Below, piece after piece: positions 20,861 to 29,589 of a stretch of 64,000 nucleotides of DNA. This stretch comes from CAVTLG01 sp963735495. Its GTDB lineage: Bacteria > Chloroflexota > Ktedonobacteria > Ktedonobacterales > Ktedonobacteraceae. The notes beneath the pieces were generated by a model that was given only the letters and a program-made list of their open reading frames with translations, did no database searches and was not told the DNA's origin. A program made the position numbers and the translations under genes. The stretch's first letter is position 1, and each line of letters opens with the position of its first letter. The stretch spans positions 930,001-994,000 of the forward strand of contig CAVTLG010000009.1 in assembly GCA_963735495.1 (NCBI GenBank). The letters run 5' to 3'.

Positions 20861-20979
20861 TTATAGGCGCACGGAAAGCCTTTGTCAAACAAGGGATGGC
20901 GCTACTCCTCATGCTCAGGTGTTATTTCCGGCCTTTGTCATCTATTGGGCTATCAGTTCAATCCTTGCGGTAGCGGCAT

Positions 20980-21927
20980 TTACTGCAAAAATGGTAACAC
21001 TGCCTCCAGTTCTTGCGCTGTCGGACCGGTAGCTGGACCACTCCTTTCGACAGCAATAGAGGCTGCGATATTAGCCACCATAGCAGCTGTTTGTATATCG
21101 TGACCTGTGGCAAGCCATGCGAGCAGCGCAGCAACGTGAGCGTCACCGGCACCCGTTGTATCGATGGCTTGAGTTGGACGTGCAGGCAGGTGTTGTGGTG
21201 AAAAAGAGTTGCTAGCTATCCAGCAGCCCTGGATACCTGCGCGCGCTACCACCAGACCTCCTGGCGCAATCTGTGTTGTAAGACGTTTGGCTGCCTCTGG
21301 GAGATCGGTTGATGCACTGAGCGCAGCTATTTCACGTGCATTGAGACTGATAAGATCAGTGCGCGCAAGCACACGTCTGCGCCGCTCTTCAGGGATCTCC
21401 GCAACAAGTGGTCCGGGGTCCATGACCAGCAAGTTTTGTGGAGGGAGTGTCGGAAGCCAGCGCTCCAGAGCCGCACCCGAGATGGGGTAGCATAGGTCGT
21501 AGCCAGAAACGTAGATAGCATCACCGGGCAGCAGTGGCAGTGCTTGTAGGTCCGTTATCTGGAGCCGTGCTTCGACTCCTGGTGCGGTGATGAACGTGCG
21601 CTCGGCACTGGACTCGACCAGGGCAACATCAAAGCCACTGTCTTCACCAACAGCAGAAGGGAGCAGCAGCGGAACCCCAGCGACAGTCAGGTCTGCCATT
21701 ATCTGATTACCCATAGGACCATCGCCTACACGTCCCGCATAGGCGACCGGTAGACCAAGACGTGCGGCTCCTAGCAGTACATTAAAACCTCCGCCGGAAG
21801 TGAGGAGGGTTCTCTGTGCAATGCGATCGCTGCCGCGCTCTGGCAAACGATCAATGTACATAAGAATATCTACCAGCACACTGCCCACAAGCACCAGTCG
21901 GCGGGGCTGTATTCTCAGCGTGCTCAT
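20980..21927 (-). CDS. PfkB-family carbohydrate/nucleoside kinase
   Basis: A 315-residue ribokinase-like kinase. The ATG at 21927 is chosen because it overlaps the stop of the upstream permease gene (ATGA) and starts the fold correctly with VLVGSVLVDILMYIDRLPER. The N-terminal glycine motif is SGGGFNVLLGAARLG and the C-terminal anion-hole signature is DTTGAGDAHVAALLAWL with the catalytic Asp. Coupling to an NCS1 permease points to a nucleoside, pseudouridine or hydroxymethylpyrimidine substrate rather than a hexose. The exact substrate is not decided by sequence. Confidence 0.88.
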   Translation of the reverse strand: MSTLRIQPRRLVLVGSVLVDILMYIDRLPERGSDRIAQRTLLTSGGGFNVLLGAARLGLPVAYAGRVGDGPMGNQIMADLTVAGVPLLLPSAVGEDSGFDVALVESSAERTFITAPGVEARLQITDLQALPLLPGDAIYVSGYDLCYPISGAALERWLPTLPPQNLLVMDPGPLVAEIPEERRRRVLARTDLISLNAREIAALSASTDLPEAAKRLTTQIAPGGLVVARAGIQGCWIASNSFSPQHLPARPTQAIDTTGAGDAHVAALLAWLATGHDIQTAAMVANIAASIAVERSGPATGPTAQELEAVLPFLQ

Positions 21928-23402
21928 TGTCGTACTTCCTCCTGTAGTTCCTGCGCTGAGGCGTCCAGCATTTTCTGCTCGGTGGTGTCTAGCGTTTTTC
22001 GTTCGAAGGCCAGCCACACTGTGTAGACAAGTGCGCTTGCCACAAAGCCAAGCAGATAGCCGAGGCTGCTGGAGGCGAAGACGCCCGTCGCCAATGGTCC
22101 GCTGAACCATGGTGAGACGGTGAACGCCAGACCAACCAGAATACCAAAAAGCCAGGCAATAACAGCCGCCCAGTGTACACCACCGGTATAGAAGTAGCGA
22201 CTGCTGGAACTGGTATTTGCCAGACTGGAAGTATCGTAACTGCGCCGCGCCAGCATATCGACCAGGAATACGGCAGACCATGCGGCAAGACCGTCGGCGA
22301 GTAGTTGCAGAAAACTCTCGAAGGGACCAAAGAAGTTTTGCGCAATGAGCATGACATAAATAGACCCGGCGATCACCAGGACGCCATCAATAAGCACGGT
22401 TTTGTAACGCTGGGCTTTCAGTCCAATTGCCAGCAGATTGAGCCCGGATGAGTAAATTGACAGGTCGGCTTCGACGATCAAGCCCCCAGCGGCGGTGATC
22501 AAGTAAGGGATAGCCATCCAGGAAGGTAAGGCGCTCCCGATGGCTTGAACTGGGTTGGTAGCATTCGCGAGGTTGCTCACATGACTCGAAAGTAAGACAC
22601 CGACCATGATAAGTAGAAAGAGCGGGAGTGTAGAACCAAACACCGTCCACCAGATAATGGCGCTATCTTTACTGTTGCGCGGCAAATAGCGGGTGTAGTC
22701 AGCTCCAGCATTGGTCCAACCCAGACCAGTGCCTGCGATAATGATGCTGATGGTTGCCAGCACTCCTGCGTTCCAGGAGCCCGCGTGGGCCGACAACACA
22801 ACGGACCAGTGTGTTCTGCCAATCAGGAAAATAATAATTACCAGTGTGAGTAGGCCAAAGATCAAGGTCGCGGCGCGCTGAACCCACACGAGGGTCGCAT
22901 GTCCCAGTAAGCCAATCACGATAACCAGGAGGGCAATAATCGCCAGGCTCACAATGGTCCAGAGCGCATTCGACGGTAGACCGGCAAGATTGCATAAACC
23001 AAGCAGAGCGTATGCAGCGGTGATGACAGTGACTGTTTCCCAGCCAACAAGACTAATCCAACTGATGAATGTAGGGACCAGGTTGCCACGTGTACCAAAT
23101 GGAGCACGCGATAGGGTGAGCATAGGTGCCCCACCCCACTTGCCTGCAACGCTGAGCACACCCACGAGGGCAAACGAAACCAGTGGAGCGACAAGTGCCA
23201 CCAGTATGCTCTGCCACAAGTTCAATCCATATGCCGTCAGGATACCGCCATAGACGATGCCCAGGATACCAATGTTTGCGGCAAACCAGATCCAAAATAG
23301 CTCGAACGGTGAGCCATGCCGCTCTTCCTCCTCAATGGGCTCAATACCATGCAATTCAATCATCCAGACCTGATCGGTCTGCGACTGTAGTAATTCGCTC
23401 AT
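21924..23402 (-). CDS. NCS1-family nucleobase/cytosine-purine permease
   Basis: A 492-residue transporter with about twelve membrane helices, in the nucleobase:cation symporter-1 family (cytosine, purine, allantoin, hydantoin or thiamine-precursor uptake). The family's first helix block is visible: FELFWIWFAANIGILGIVYG, then VGVLSVAGKWGGAPMLTLSR and AGTGLGWTNAGADYTRYLPR. It overlaps the downstream kinase by 4 bases, so uptake and phosphorylation appear coupled. The promoter region is shared with the divergent P450 gene and holds a perfect dyad at 23430-23452. Confidence 0.9.
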   Translation of the reverse strand: MSELLQSQTDQVWMIELHGIEPIEEEERHGSPFELFWIWFAANIGILGIVYGGILTAYGLNLWQSILVALVAPLVSFALVGVLSVAGKWGGAPMLTLSRAPFGTRGNLVPTFISWISLVGWETVTVITAAYALLGLCNLAGLPSNALWTIVSLAIIALLVIVIGLLGHATLVWVQRAATLIFGLLTLVIIIFLIGRTHWSVVLSAHAGSWNAGVLATISIIIAGTGLGWTNAGADYTRYLPRNSKDSAIIWWTVFGSTLPLFLLIMVGVLLSSHVSNLANATNPVQAIGSALPSWMAIPYLITAAGGLIVEADLSIYSSGLNLLAIGLKAQRYKTVLIDGVLVIAGSIYVMLIAQNFFGPFESFLQLLADGLAAWSAVFLVDMLARRSYDTSSLANTSSSSRYFYTGGVHWAAVIAWLFGILVGLAFTVSPWFSGPLATGVFASSSLGYLLGFVASALVYTVWLAFERKTLDTTEQKMLDASAQELQEEVRQ

Positions 23403-23429
23403 CGTCTTATCACCTTGACTTTCTCGCTA

Positions 23430-23452
23430 TTATGATATATCGTATATCATAA
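23430..23452. promoter_or_regulatory. Operator-like perfect dyad between permease and P450 genes
   Basis: TTATGATATA at 23430-23439 and TATATCATAA at 23443-23452 are exact complements around a TCG centre. The site lies 28 bases before the permease start and 24 before the first P450 start. It would suit a GntR-type or similar dimeric regulator controlling both directions. No regulator gene is adjacent. Confidence 0.65.
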
Positions 23453-23475
23453 GTTATACAGAGTATCAGATAATT

Positions 23476-24762
23476 ATGAGTATGAGAAAGGAACATACCT
23501 GCCCTATGTCCATGACACAGCAAAATAACAACTCGACAAGTGCACCATCGGGAACCCCGGCGCAATGTCCAGTTGACCACAAGGCTCTGCCGCGACAGAA
23601 GACCTCACGTCCTATGCAGTCTACCACAACACCGATTGAGCGTGATGCCGAGGGTGTCTGGCAGGTACGGGGCTTCGCTGAAGCGCGAAAAATCTTACGT
23701 AGCAATCATACAAAACAGGCAGGCTTCAATGCTGATCAGGTAGCGACAATTCCCTCTATGAGCAATGTGCCCATTCTTTACCAGGAGGGTCAGGTGCATA
23801 ATCAGCAGCGCAAAATATCGGCGCATTTTTTTACGCCGAAGACTGTAAGTGACAACTACCGCCTGTTCATGGAGGCATTAACTGATCAGCTCATCGACAA
23901 ACTCAAGCGCAAGAAACGCGCAGACTTGAGCAAACTAAGCCTGTCATTGGCCGTACAGGTTGCGGGTCGTGTGGTTGGATTAACGAATACACGTGTACCG
24001 GGGATGGCGAAAAGACTGGATGCGTTCTTTCAGCAGCCATCTTCGGGTATCAACTGGCAACCACTCGTCAAGCTACGCGCGCGTGCCAATCAACGTCATG
24101 TCCTGACGTTCTTTCTCTTTGATGTTAAACCAGCTATCAAGGCTCGTAAACGCCAGGCACAGGATGATGTCATTTCTCACCTGGTGGCCCAGAACTATAA
24201 CGATACTGAGATATTGACCGAGTGTGTGACCTACGCGGCGGCTGGTATGGTGACGACCCGCGAGTTTATCAGCGTCGCAACCTGGCATTTTCTAGAGCAT
24301 CCCGACTTGCGTGCTCGCTATCTGGCTGCTCCTGAAGAGGAACGCTTCGAGATGCTTCATGAAGTGTTACGCCTGGAGCCAATCGTTGGACACCTTCACC
24401 GTCGTGCTACTGCTGATATAAGCATTGAAAGCCAGGGGACATCTGTGACCATCCCAAAAGGCGCAATGATCCATCTGCATATCTACGCGGTAAATGCAGA
24501 TGAGGCCGTTGTGGGGGAGGAGCCATTGGCCTTGTGTCCTGGACGTGAGTTGAAGGGGGAGCGCATTCCTTCTATGCTCATGAGCTTTGGGGACGGGGCC
24601 CATCGCTGTCCCGGCGCGTTTATTGCGATTCAGGAAACGGACATCTTCTTGCAACGCCTGCTGGCCCTCGATACCCTACATATTCAGCGTTCTCCAACAC
24701 TAAGTTGGAATGATTTGACCACGGGTTATGAGGTGCGCAATTTTAGGATTGCGCTGGATTAG
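23476..24762 (+). CDS. Cytochrome P450
   Basis: A soluble bacterial P450 monooxygenase of 428 residues. The heme-ligand loop is FGDGAHRCPG with Cys378. The ExxR motif is in EVLRLEP near residue 297, and the I-helix oxygen-activation segment is AAAGMVTTREF, where the usual acidic residue before TT is replaced. The first 60 residues are polar and low in complexity, with no membrane anchor. An ATG at 23506 with AAAGGA further upstream is an alternative start. No ferredoxin or reductase gene is adjacent, so redox partners and substrate are unknown. Confidence 0.92.
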   Translation: MSMRKEHTCPMSMTQQNNNSTSAPSGTPAQCPVDHKALPRQKTSRPMQSTTTPIERDAEGVWQVRGFAEARKILRSNHTKQAGFNADQVATIPSMSNVPILYQEGQVHNQQRKISAHFFTPKTVSDNYRLFMEALTDQLIDKLKRKKRADLSKLSLSLAVQVAGRVVGLTNTRVPGMAKRLDAFFQQPSSGINWQPLVKLRARANQRHVLTFFLFDVKPAIKARKRQAQDDVISHLVAQNYNDTEILTECVTYAAAGMVTTREFISVATWHFLEHPDLRARYLAAPEEERFEMLHEVLRLEPIVGHLHRRATADISIESQGTSVTIPKGAMIHLHIYAVNADEAVVGEEPLALCPGRELKGERIPSMLMSFGDGAHRCPGAFIAIQETDIFLQRLLALDTLHIQRSPTLSWNDLTTGYEVRNFRIALD

Positions 24763-25018
24763 CCAGGATCGGGCTCTGCCGCTAGCTTTCTCTTCTAGGC
24801 AAAGCAATGTTGTCATTTCAAAAATTAAATGGCTCACACTGCGTGCCGCCGAAGCCCATTGGAAGTGTGGCCTATAAAGGGGTAAAATGCGCGAGCGTGA
24901 TATGAAGCGCCATACGAGGGATCTCTCAGATAACCAATATTTTAGGGTGCGATAGGCCAACAAATGACAGCAACAATACGTACCCGGTTCATGATCAAGT
25001 ATCTTCACAAATACGAGG

Positions 25019-26411
25019 TCATCCCCCCCTGGACGACGACTCACCAAGATTTCGGGAGCCTTGTTGGCTCCCGTCGGGAGCATGAGAGAATTGGCGGTTG
25101 AGGGCCTCGACATCGCTGGCGAGGGAACTGAGGTCGTTCTCACTGAATGTTGTGAAGTTGTTGTATTGACTAATGTTGTTGCTGATGTGTTGGAGGTCGG
25201 AGTGGGGATAGCGCTCGAGGTTGTTGCGTGAGAGTCGGTCGAGGCTTGCACGGAGTCTTACATATTGGATTGTAGGCCTAAAACTTTCAGGCAACGCGGA
25301 ACCTGTAAGGAAAGTGCTGAGTTCTGCACGAAAGGCGCTGTGGTTAAGGGCCTCGACACCGCTGGCGAGGGAACTGAGGTCGCCCTCACGGAATGTTGTG
25401 GAGTTGTAGTTGTATCGACCAATGGTGTTGTTGATGTGTTGGAGGTCGGAGCGGGGATAGCGCTCGAGGTTGTTGCGTGAGAGTCGGCCGAGGCTTGCGT
25501 GGAGTCTTGCATATTGGTCTGTAGGCCTAAAACTTTCAGGCAACGCAGAACCCGTGAGGAAGGTGCGGAGATTCGTGCTGAGCTCTGCACGAAGGGCGCT
25601 GTCGTTGAGGGCCTCGACACCGCTGGCGAGGGAACTGAGGTCGCCCTCACGGAATGTTGTGGAGTTGTAGTTGTATCGACCAATGGTGTTGTTGATGTGT
25701 TGGAGGTCGGAGCGGGGATAGCGCTCGAGGTTGTTGCGTGAGAGTCGGTCGAGGCTTGCGTGGAGTCTTGCATATTGGTCTGTAGGCCTAAAACTTTCAG
25801 GCAACGCGGAACCCGTGAGGAAGGTGCTGAGTTCTGCATGAAAGGCGCGGTCGTTGAATCCGGTTTGGGGTCCTTGTTGGCTTTCTAACTGTTGTGCGTC
25901 GGTAGCATGAGAGAATCTGCTGTCGGGAATGTTTGAAGAGTCTCGTCGGGATTCAAGCTTCTCGTTAACATAGTTGATACGGTAGTTGAGGACCTCGAAA
26001 TCATCCACGATGGTTGTCCTGTGGCGGAGCTGAAGGTCGGTTTCTTGGAGGATGTAACCAATGTTATAGTGGTCGTCGTTGCTGAGGTCCCCTCTGTTGG
26101 AATGAGTGAGGTTGTGTGCGAGACGGTCTAATCCGTCTTTGAGTGTGAGTATGTGTCTAGGTAAGGAATTGCCGGATCCGTTAACGAGTAGCTGGAGATT
26201 GCGGCGAATGTCGTCAAGTTTGTCTGTGTCTGGGTGTTCAGGAGGTGGGTTGGAGCCTGGGAGCTCGTGCCCTCTCCTGTGGGACGTGCGTGCGGTGGGG
26301 TAAAATTGGTCGGGATGTTGTTGAACGTCAAGAAGCCTACGAGTGTTACCCCCCTCACTACTGGAAGGAGGATTTCAAACGTTCCCAATGAGATCCTTCT
26401 CGTCCTGTCAT
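25019..26411 (-). CDS. Tandem-repeat protein of unknown family, probable frameshift near its 5' end
   Basis: I do not recognise this protein. From a GTG at 26008 it encodes 329 residues dominated by three copies of an 82-86-residue unit containing FLTGSALPESFRPTDQYARL, LSRNNLERYPRSDLQHINN and TTFREGDLSSLASGVEALN. The same frame stays open far upstream of the GTG and is clearly coding: GHELPGSNPPPEHPDTDKLD, then a diverged fourth unit RRNLQLLVNGSGNSLPRHIL. An ATG at 26411 with GAAAGG about 9 bases before it starts MTGREGSHWERLK in another frame, and one extra base near 26370-26378 would join the two. No membrane segment or signal peptide is seen. The repeats are predicted to be helical, and a scaffold or adaptor role is only a guess. 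Confidence 0.6.
25101..25850 (-). repeat. Three tandem coding repeats of 246-258 bp
   Basis: Units start near 25101, 25347 and 25605, each with GGGCCTCGACA(C/T)CGCTGGCG. The second unit has 12 extra bases. Units two and three are almost identical at DNA level, including silent positions, which indicates recent duplication; the first has diverged more. Confidence 0.85.
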
Positions 26412-26454
26412 AAGAAAGCGCCTTTCTTTCACAATGAACTAACCTGATACACAA

Positions 26455-26826
26455 CTTATTCGAGTTTCTGTAACGTGTCGACTTTCTGGCGGAGGCGATA
26501 ATAGAGTGACAAACAATCTAGCTGGAAATACACTACCAGGCTAATTTAGCTCTCTTTCTACGATTATGTTCAGTAATTGAGCCATTTGTGAAGAAAGAAA
26601 GAAAGATATCCTCTTCTTCCGTTTTTTGTGATGCTTTTCTTCGATGGCTATGAGTTTTATAGACCATCTGATAGAGGAAAGCAAGGGGAAGATAAGGACA
26701 GTTTTTTGAACCACCATACTCTTCAATGCTAGTTATTTTACTCGTTTGTGGGTAAAAAGGGGAAAAGGAACAAATGCACCTCAGGATTCGGGGAAAGCCT
26801 GAGATGCATCTATCATACGCTTGTTA
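26455..26826. other. Intergenic region downstream of beta-glucosidase gene
   Basis: About 370 AT-rich bases. Apart from the hairpin at 26774-26809 I see no gene, RNA or repeat. Confidence 0.5.
26774..26809 (-). terminator. Intrinsic terminator of the sugar operon
   Basis: On the reverse strand ATGCATCTCAGG pairs with CCTGAGGTGCAT (one mismatch, 12-base loop), followed by TTGTTCCTTTTCCCC. It lies just after the beta-glucosidase stop codon at 26827. Confidence 0.75.
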
Positions 26827-28230
26827 TTATGATCCAGATAACTGTTGCGTCGCTGCAATGAGATCAGCGTACCAGCGAGCGCTCTCCTTCAAAATACGGC
26901 GCTGGCTCGGATAATCGATATACACGATGCCAAAACGTTTGGCATAGCCTTCGGCCCACTCATAATTATCCATGAAGGACCAGACGAAATAGCCTTGCAG
27001 CGGAACACCCTGCGCGATTGCTCGTGAGACAGCTTGTAGGTACTCGCGCAGGAAGGCGACACGGCGTGGATCGCTCACCGTTGGCTCACCATCCCAGCTA
27101 TCGTCAAAAGCCGCCCCGTTCTCGGTCACAAACAGACGCGGCACGTTATATTCATGGTGCAGGCGTACCAGAATATCTTCAAGAGCCTGTGGATAAATCT
27201 CCCAACCCATTTCGGTATAACAGGCGCTGCGAACAGGGACTACGACTTTACACGCGTCAGGTGCTGGCGGAGTGGGTAGACCACTGACGACCATACGCGA
27301 GTAGAGATTGACGCCCAGGAAATCAATTGGCGTCGTAATCAGCGAAAAATCGCCATCCTGTATCGGTGGTGGATTCAACCCCATGTCAGCAAAGAAATGT
27401 TCTGGATACTTGCCTCGGAAAAGCGGATCGAGGAACCAGCGATTACTGAAAGCATCAGCAAGCGCTACATCACGCAGTGTTTCCGGGCGCTCATCGTCGG
27501 GGTCCACCGGCGTGAAGTTAAGCGTAATACCTACCTGTGCTGTAGCCGCGCTGTGTGCTCGTAGTCGCGGTACAGCCAGGCCATGAGAGAGGAGCAAATG
27601 GTGCGCAACCGTTACAGCCGTCTGCCTGTCCTGAATACCAGGAGCATGCACGCCAGTGCCATGGCCAAGGTATGCGGCACACCATGGCTCATTATGGGTG
27701 ATCCATCCGGCAACGCGGTCTCCCAGACGTCGCGCCACAATTTCTGCATAATCGGCGAAGATCGAAGCCGTTTCACGTTTGCTCCAGCCACCCTCGATTT
27801 GCAAAGCCTGCGGCAAGTCCCAGTGGTACAATGTGGCAAAGGGTTTGATACCTCTGGCTAATAAGGAGTCAACTAGGCGCTCATAGAAGTCAAGGCCACG
27901 GGCGTTCACGGTGCCACGTCCCTGCGGCAAAATACGCGGCCATGCAATAGAGAAGCGATATCCACCCAGGCCAAGCCGGGCCATCAAGTCCACATCCTCC
28001 TGGAATCTGTGGTAGTGGTCAGCCGCGATAGCGCCATTTTGTCCCTGGTACGTCTTGCCAGGCGTGGCTGCGAAGACATCCCAGATAGACAGACCACGTC
28101 CATCTTCCCGGGCTGCACCTTCGATCTGGTACGACGCAGTGGCGGCTCCCCATAAAAAGCCAGGAGGAAAAGTTGCCGCAAGTGCGGCATCAACAAATGT
28201 TTGTGATTGACTATCGTCCGTTACATGCAT
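26827..28230 (-). CDS. bglA: Glycoside hydrolase family 1 beta-glucosidase
   Basis: A 467-residue retaining beta-glycosidase. The ATG at 28230 has AGGAA 7 bases upstream and begins shortly before the family N-terminus FPPGFLWGAATASYQIEGAA. The acid/base Glu181 lies in ITHNEPWC (TFNEP is more usual) and the nucleophile Glu370 in VTENGAAFDD. The closing block GYFVWSFMDNYEWAEGYAKR is the GH1 aglycone-site signature. There is no signal peptide, so it splits imported oligosaccharides in the cytoplasm. It is the last gene after the LacI-SBP-permease-ATPase genes, which supports a beta-glucoside or cello-oligosaccharide substrate for the operon. Confidence 0.93.
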   Translation of the reverse strand: MHVTDDSQSQTFVDAALAATFPPGFLWGAATASYQIEGAAREDGRGLSIWDVFAATPGKTYQGQNGAIAADHYHRFQEDVDLMARLGLGGYRFSIAWPRILPQGRGTVNARGLDFYERLVDSLLARGIKPFATLYHWDLPQALQIEGGWSKRETASIFADYAEIVARRLGDRVAGWITHNEPWCAAYLGHGTGVHAPGIQDRQTAVTVAHHLLLSHGLAVPRLRAHSAATAQVGITLNFTPVDPDDERPETLRDVALADAFSNRWFLDPLFRGKYPEHFFADMGLNPPPIQDGDFSLITTPIDFLGVNLYSRMVVSGLPTPPAPDACKVVVPVRSACYTEMGWEIYPQALEDILVRLHHEYNVPRLFVTENGAAFDDSWDGEPTVSDPRRVAFLREYLQAVSRAIAQGVPLQGYFVWSFMDNYEWAEGYAKRFGIVYIDYPSQRRILKESARWYADLIAATQQLSGS

Positions 28231-28505
28231 AGATATTCCTGATTTCTTCCTTAAGAATTGTGTGCGAGTCAGACCTCGTAAGTAAGCTAACACAATTCTT
28301 CCTGTTTATTTGTAGTTGTGGTCGTTCCTTGCGGTGGCCTGCAAAGGATGACTCAGGACACACACTGCCTCTAAGACCGGCACATCGGAAATTGCTCTGC
28401 GTACTGGAGACTACAGGCCATCTTCATCGAAGCAATTTCCGAACGCAGCCTGACTTCGCTCATGTGTCGGCAAGGAGGAAGGTGACATCCCTACCCACTC
28501 CTCTC
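28231..28505. other. ATPase-beta-glucosidase spacer with nested inverted repeats
   Basis: 275 bases. GGAAATTGCT at 28387-28396 pairs exactly with AGCAATTTCC at 28431-28440, and CCGGCACAT at 28377-28385 pairs with ATGTGTCGG at 28462-28470. The structure could tune expression of the last gene relative to the ABC genes. No coding frame is supported. Confidence 0.45.
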
Positions 28506-29589
28506 TCAACCAACGGGTAGCGGCGGGTCCTTGAGACCGCTCTGCTCTCCCTCGCCGTAAAGAAAGCAATGGGTCCAGTGACCACCGCCTAGATCTGTAC
28601 GACCAGGGAAACGCTCTTTACACACCGGCATCGCATGCGGACAACGCGGGTGGAAACGACATCCTGTCGGTGGATTGATCAAACTGGGGATTTCCCCGCG
28701 CGCAGGCAATGGCGCAATACCCTCCTTTCCGGCCAGTTTTACCCGATCAGGATCGGGAGCCGCTGAGAGCAATAACTGCGTATAAGGATGCTTTGGCGTC
28801 TGAATTACCGTATCACTGGGACCACCCTCGACCACCTGGCCCGCGTACATGACAAGCGTGTCTTCGGCGAAGTAACGTGCACTGGCGATATCATGCGTGA
28901 TAAAGAGGATCGCCAGGCGCTCCTCGTCCTTCAGGCGCAGCAACAGATTCAGAATATCCAGGCGGATCGAAACATCCAGCATCGAAACCGGCTCGTCGGC
29001 CAGTAGCACCTCAGGTCTGGCTGCCAGCGTACGGGCAATCGCCACGCGTTGCCGCTGTCCCCCACTGAGCTGGTGTGGATATTTCTGAATGAACTGCTCA
29101 GCCGGGCTTAAACTGACACGGTTGAGCAGCGACAGCACCTGTTCGGTCACTTCTTGATCGTTGCGCGCATGCCCATACACACGGAGAGGACGGCTCAAGT
29201 GATAACGTACATCATGCACCGGATTTAAGGAAGAAAATGGGTCCTGAAACACGAGCTGGACGTGGCGGCGGTATGCGCGCAGGACAGATGCACGGCTCGA
29301 ACAATTTCACCGGCTCACCACGAAAACGCAGCGCGCCAGAGGTTGGATCATAGATACGTGCGAGCATACGGGCAATCGTCGTTTTGCCACTGCCACTCTC
29401 GCCCACAATGGCAGTAGCACGTCCTGGATAAAGAGCAAGGGAAGCATCCTCAACCGCATGGACGGCTCGTTGCGTTTGAAAGGGGTTGCCCTGGTGTACC
29501 GGGAACAGCTTGCGCAGGTGCTCGGCCTCTAAGATCGCACCCGTATGATTTGGTGTCGTCGCTTCCAGCGTCTGGTTTTGCGTACTCAA
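28506..29589 (-). CDS. Oligopeptide/oligosaccharide ABC transporter ATP-binding protein (DppF/OppF type), frameshifted
   Basis: The second ATPase subunit of a family-5-type ABC importer. The first part (from 29589) carries Walker A GESGSGKTT and runs to GEPVKLFE. The second part continues in another frame with RAYRRHVQLVFQDPFSSLNP, the signature QLSGGQRQRVAIARTL, Walker B VLLADEPVSMLD and the C-terminal oligopeptide-type Cys motif CRFHPRCPHAMPVC. The two frames join at about 29290-29302, where one extra base is the simplest explanation. All motifs are preserved. It overlaps the upstream ATPase gene by 4 bases. Confidence 0.85.

Noticed and set aside
25221..25840. Repetitive forward- and other-frame ORFs over the tandem-repeat gene
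   Set aside because: Repeats keep several frames open by chance. The chosen frame is the one whose coding pattern continues beyond the repeats at both ends.
25101..25850. CRISPR array
   Set aside because: Repeat units are about 250 bp with no short unique spacers; they are in-frame coding repeats.
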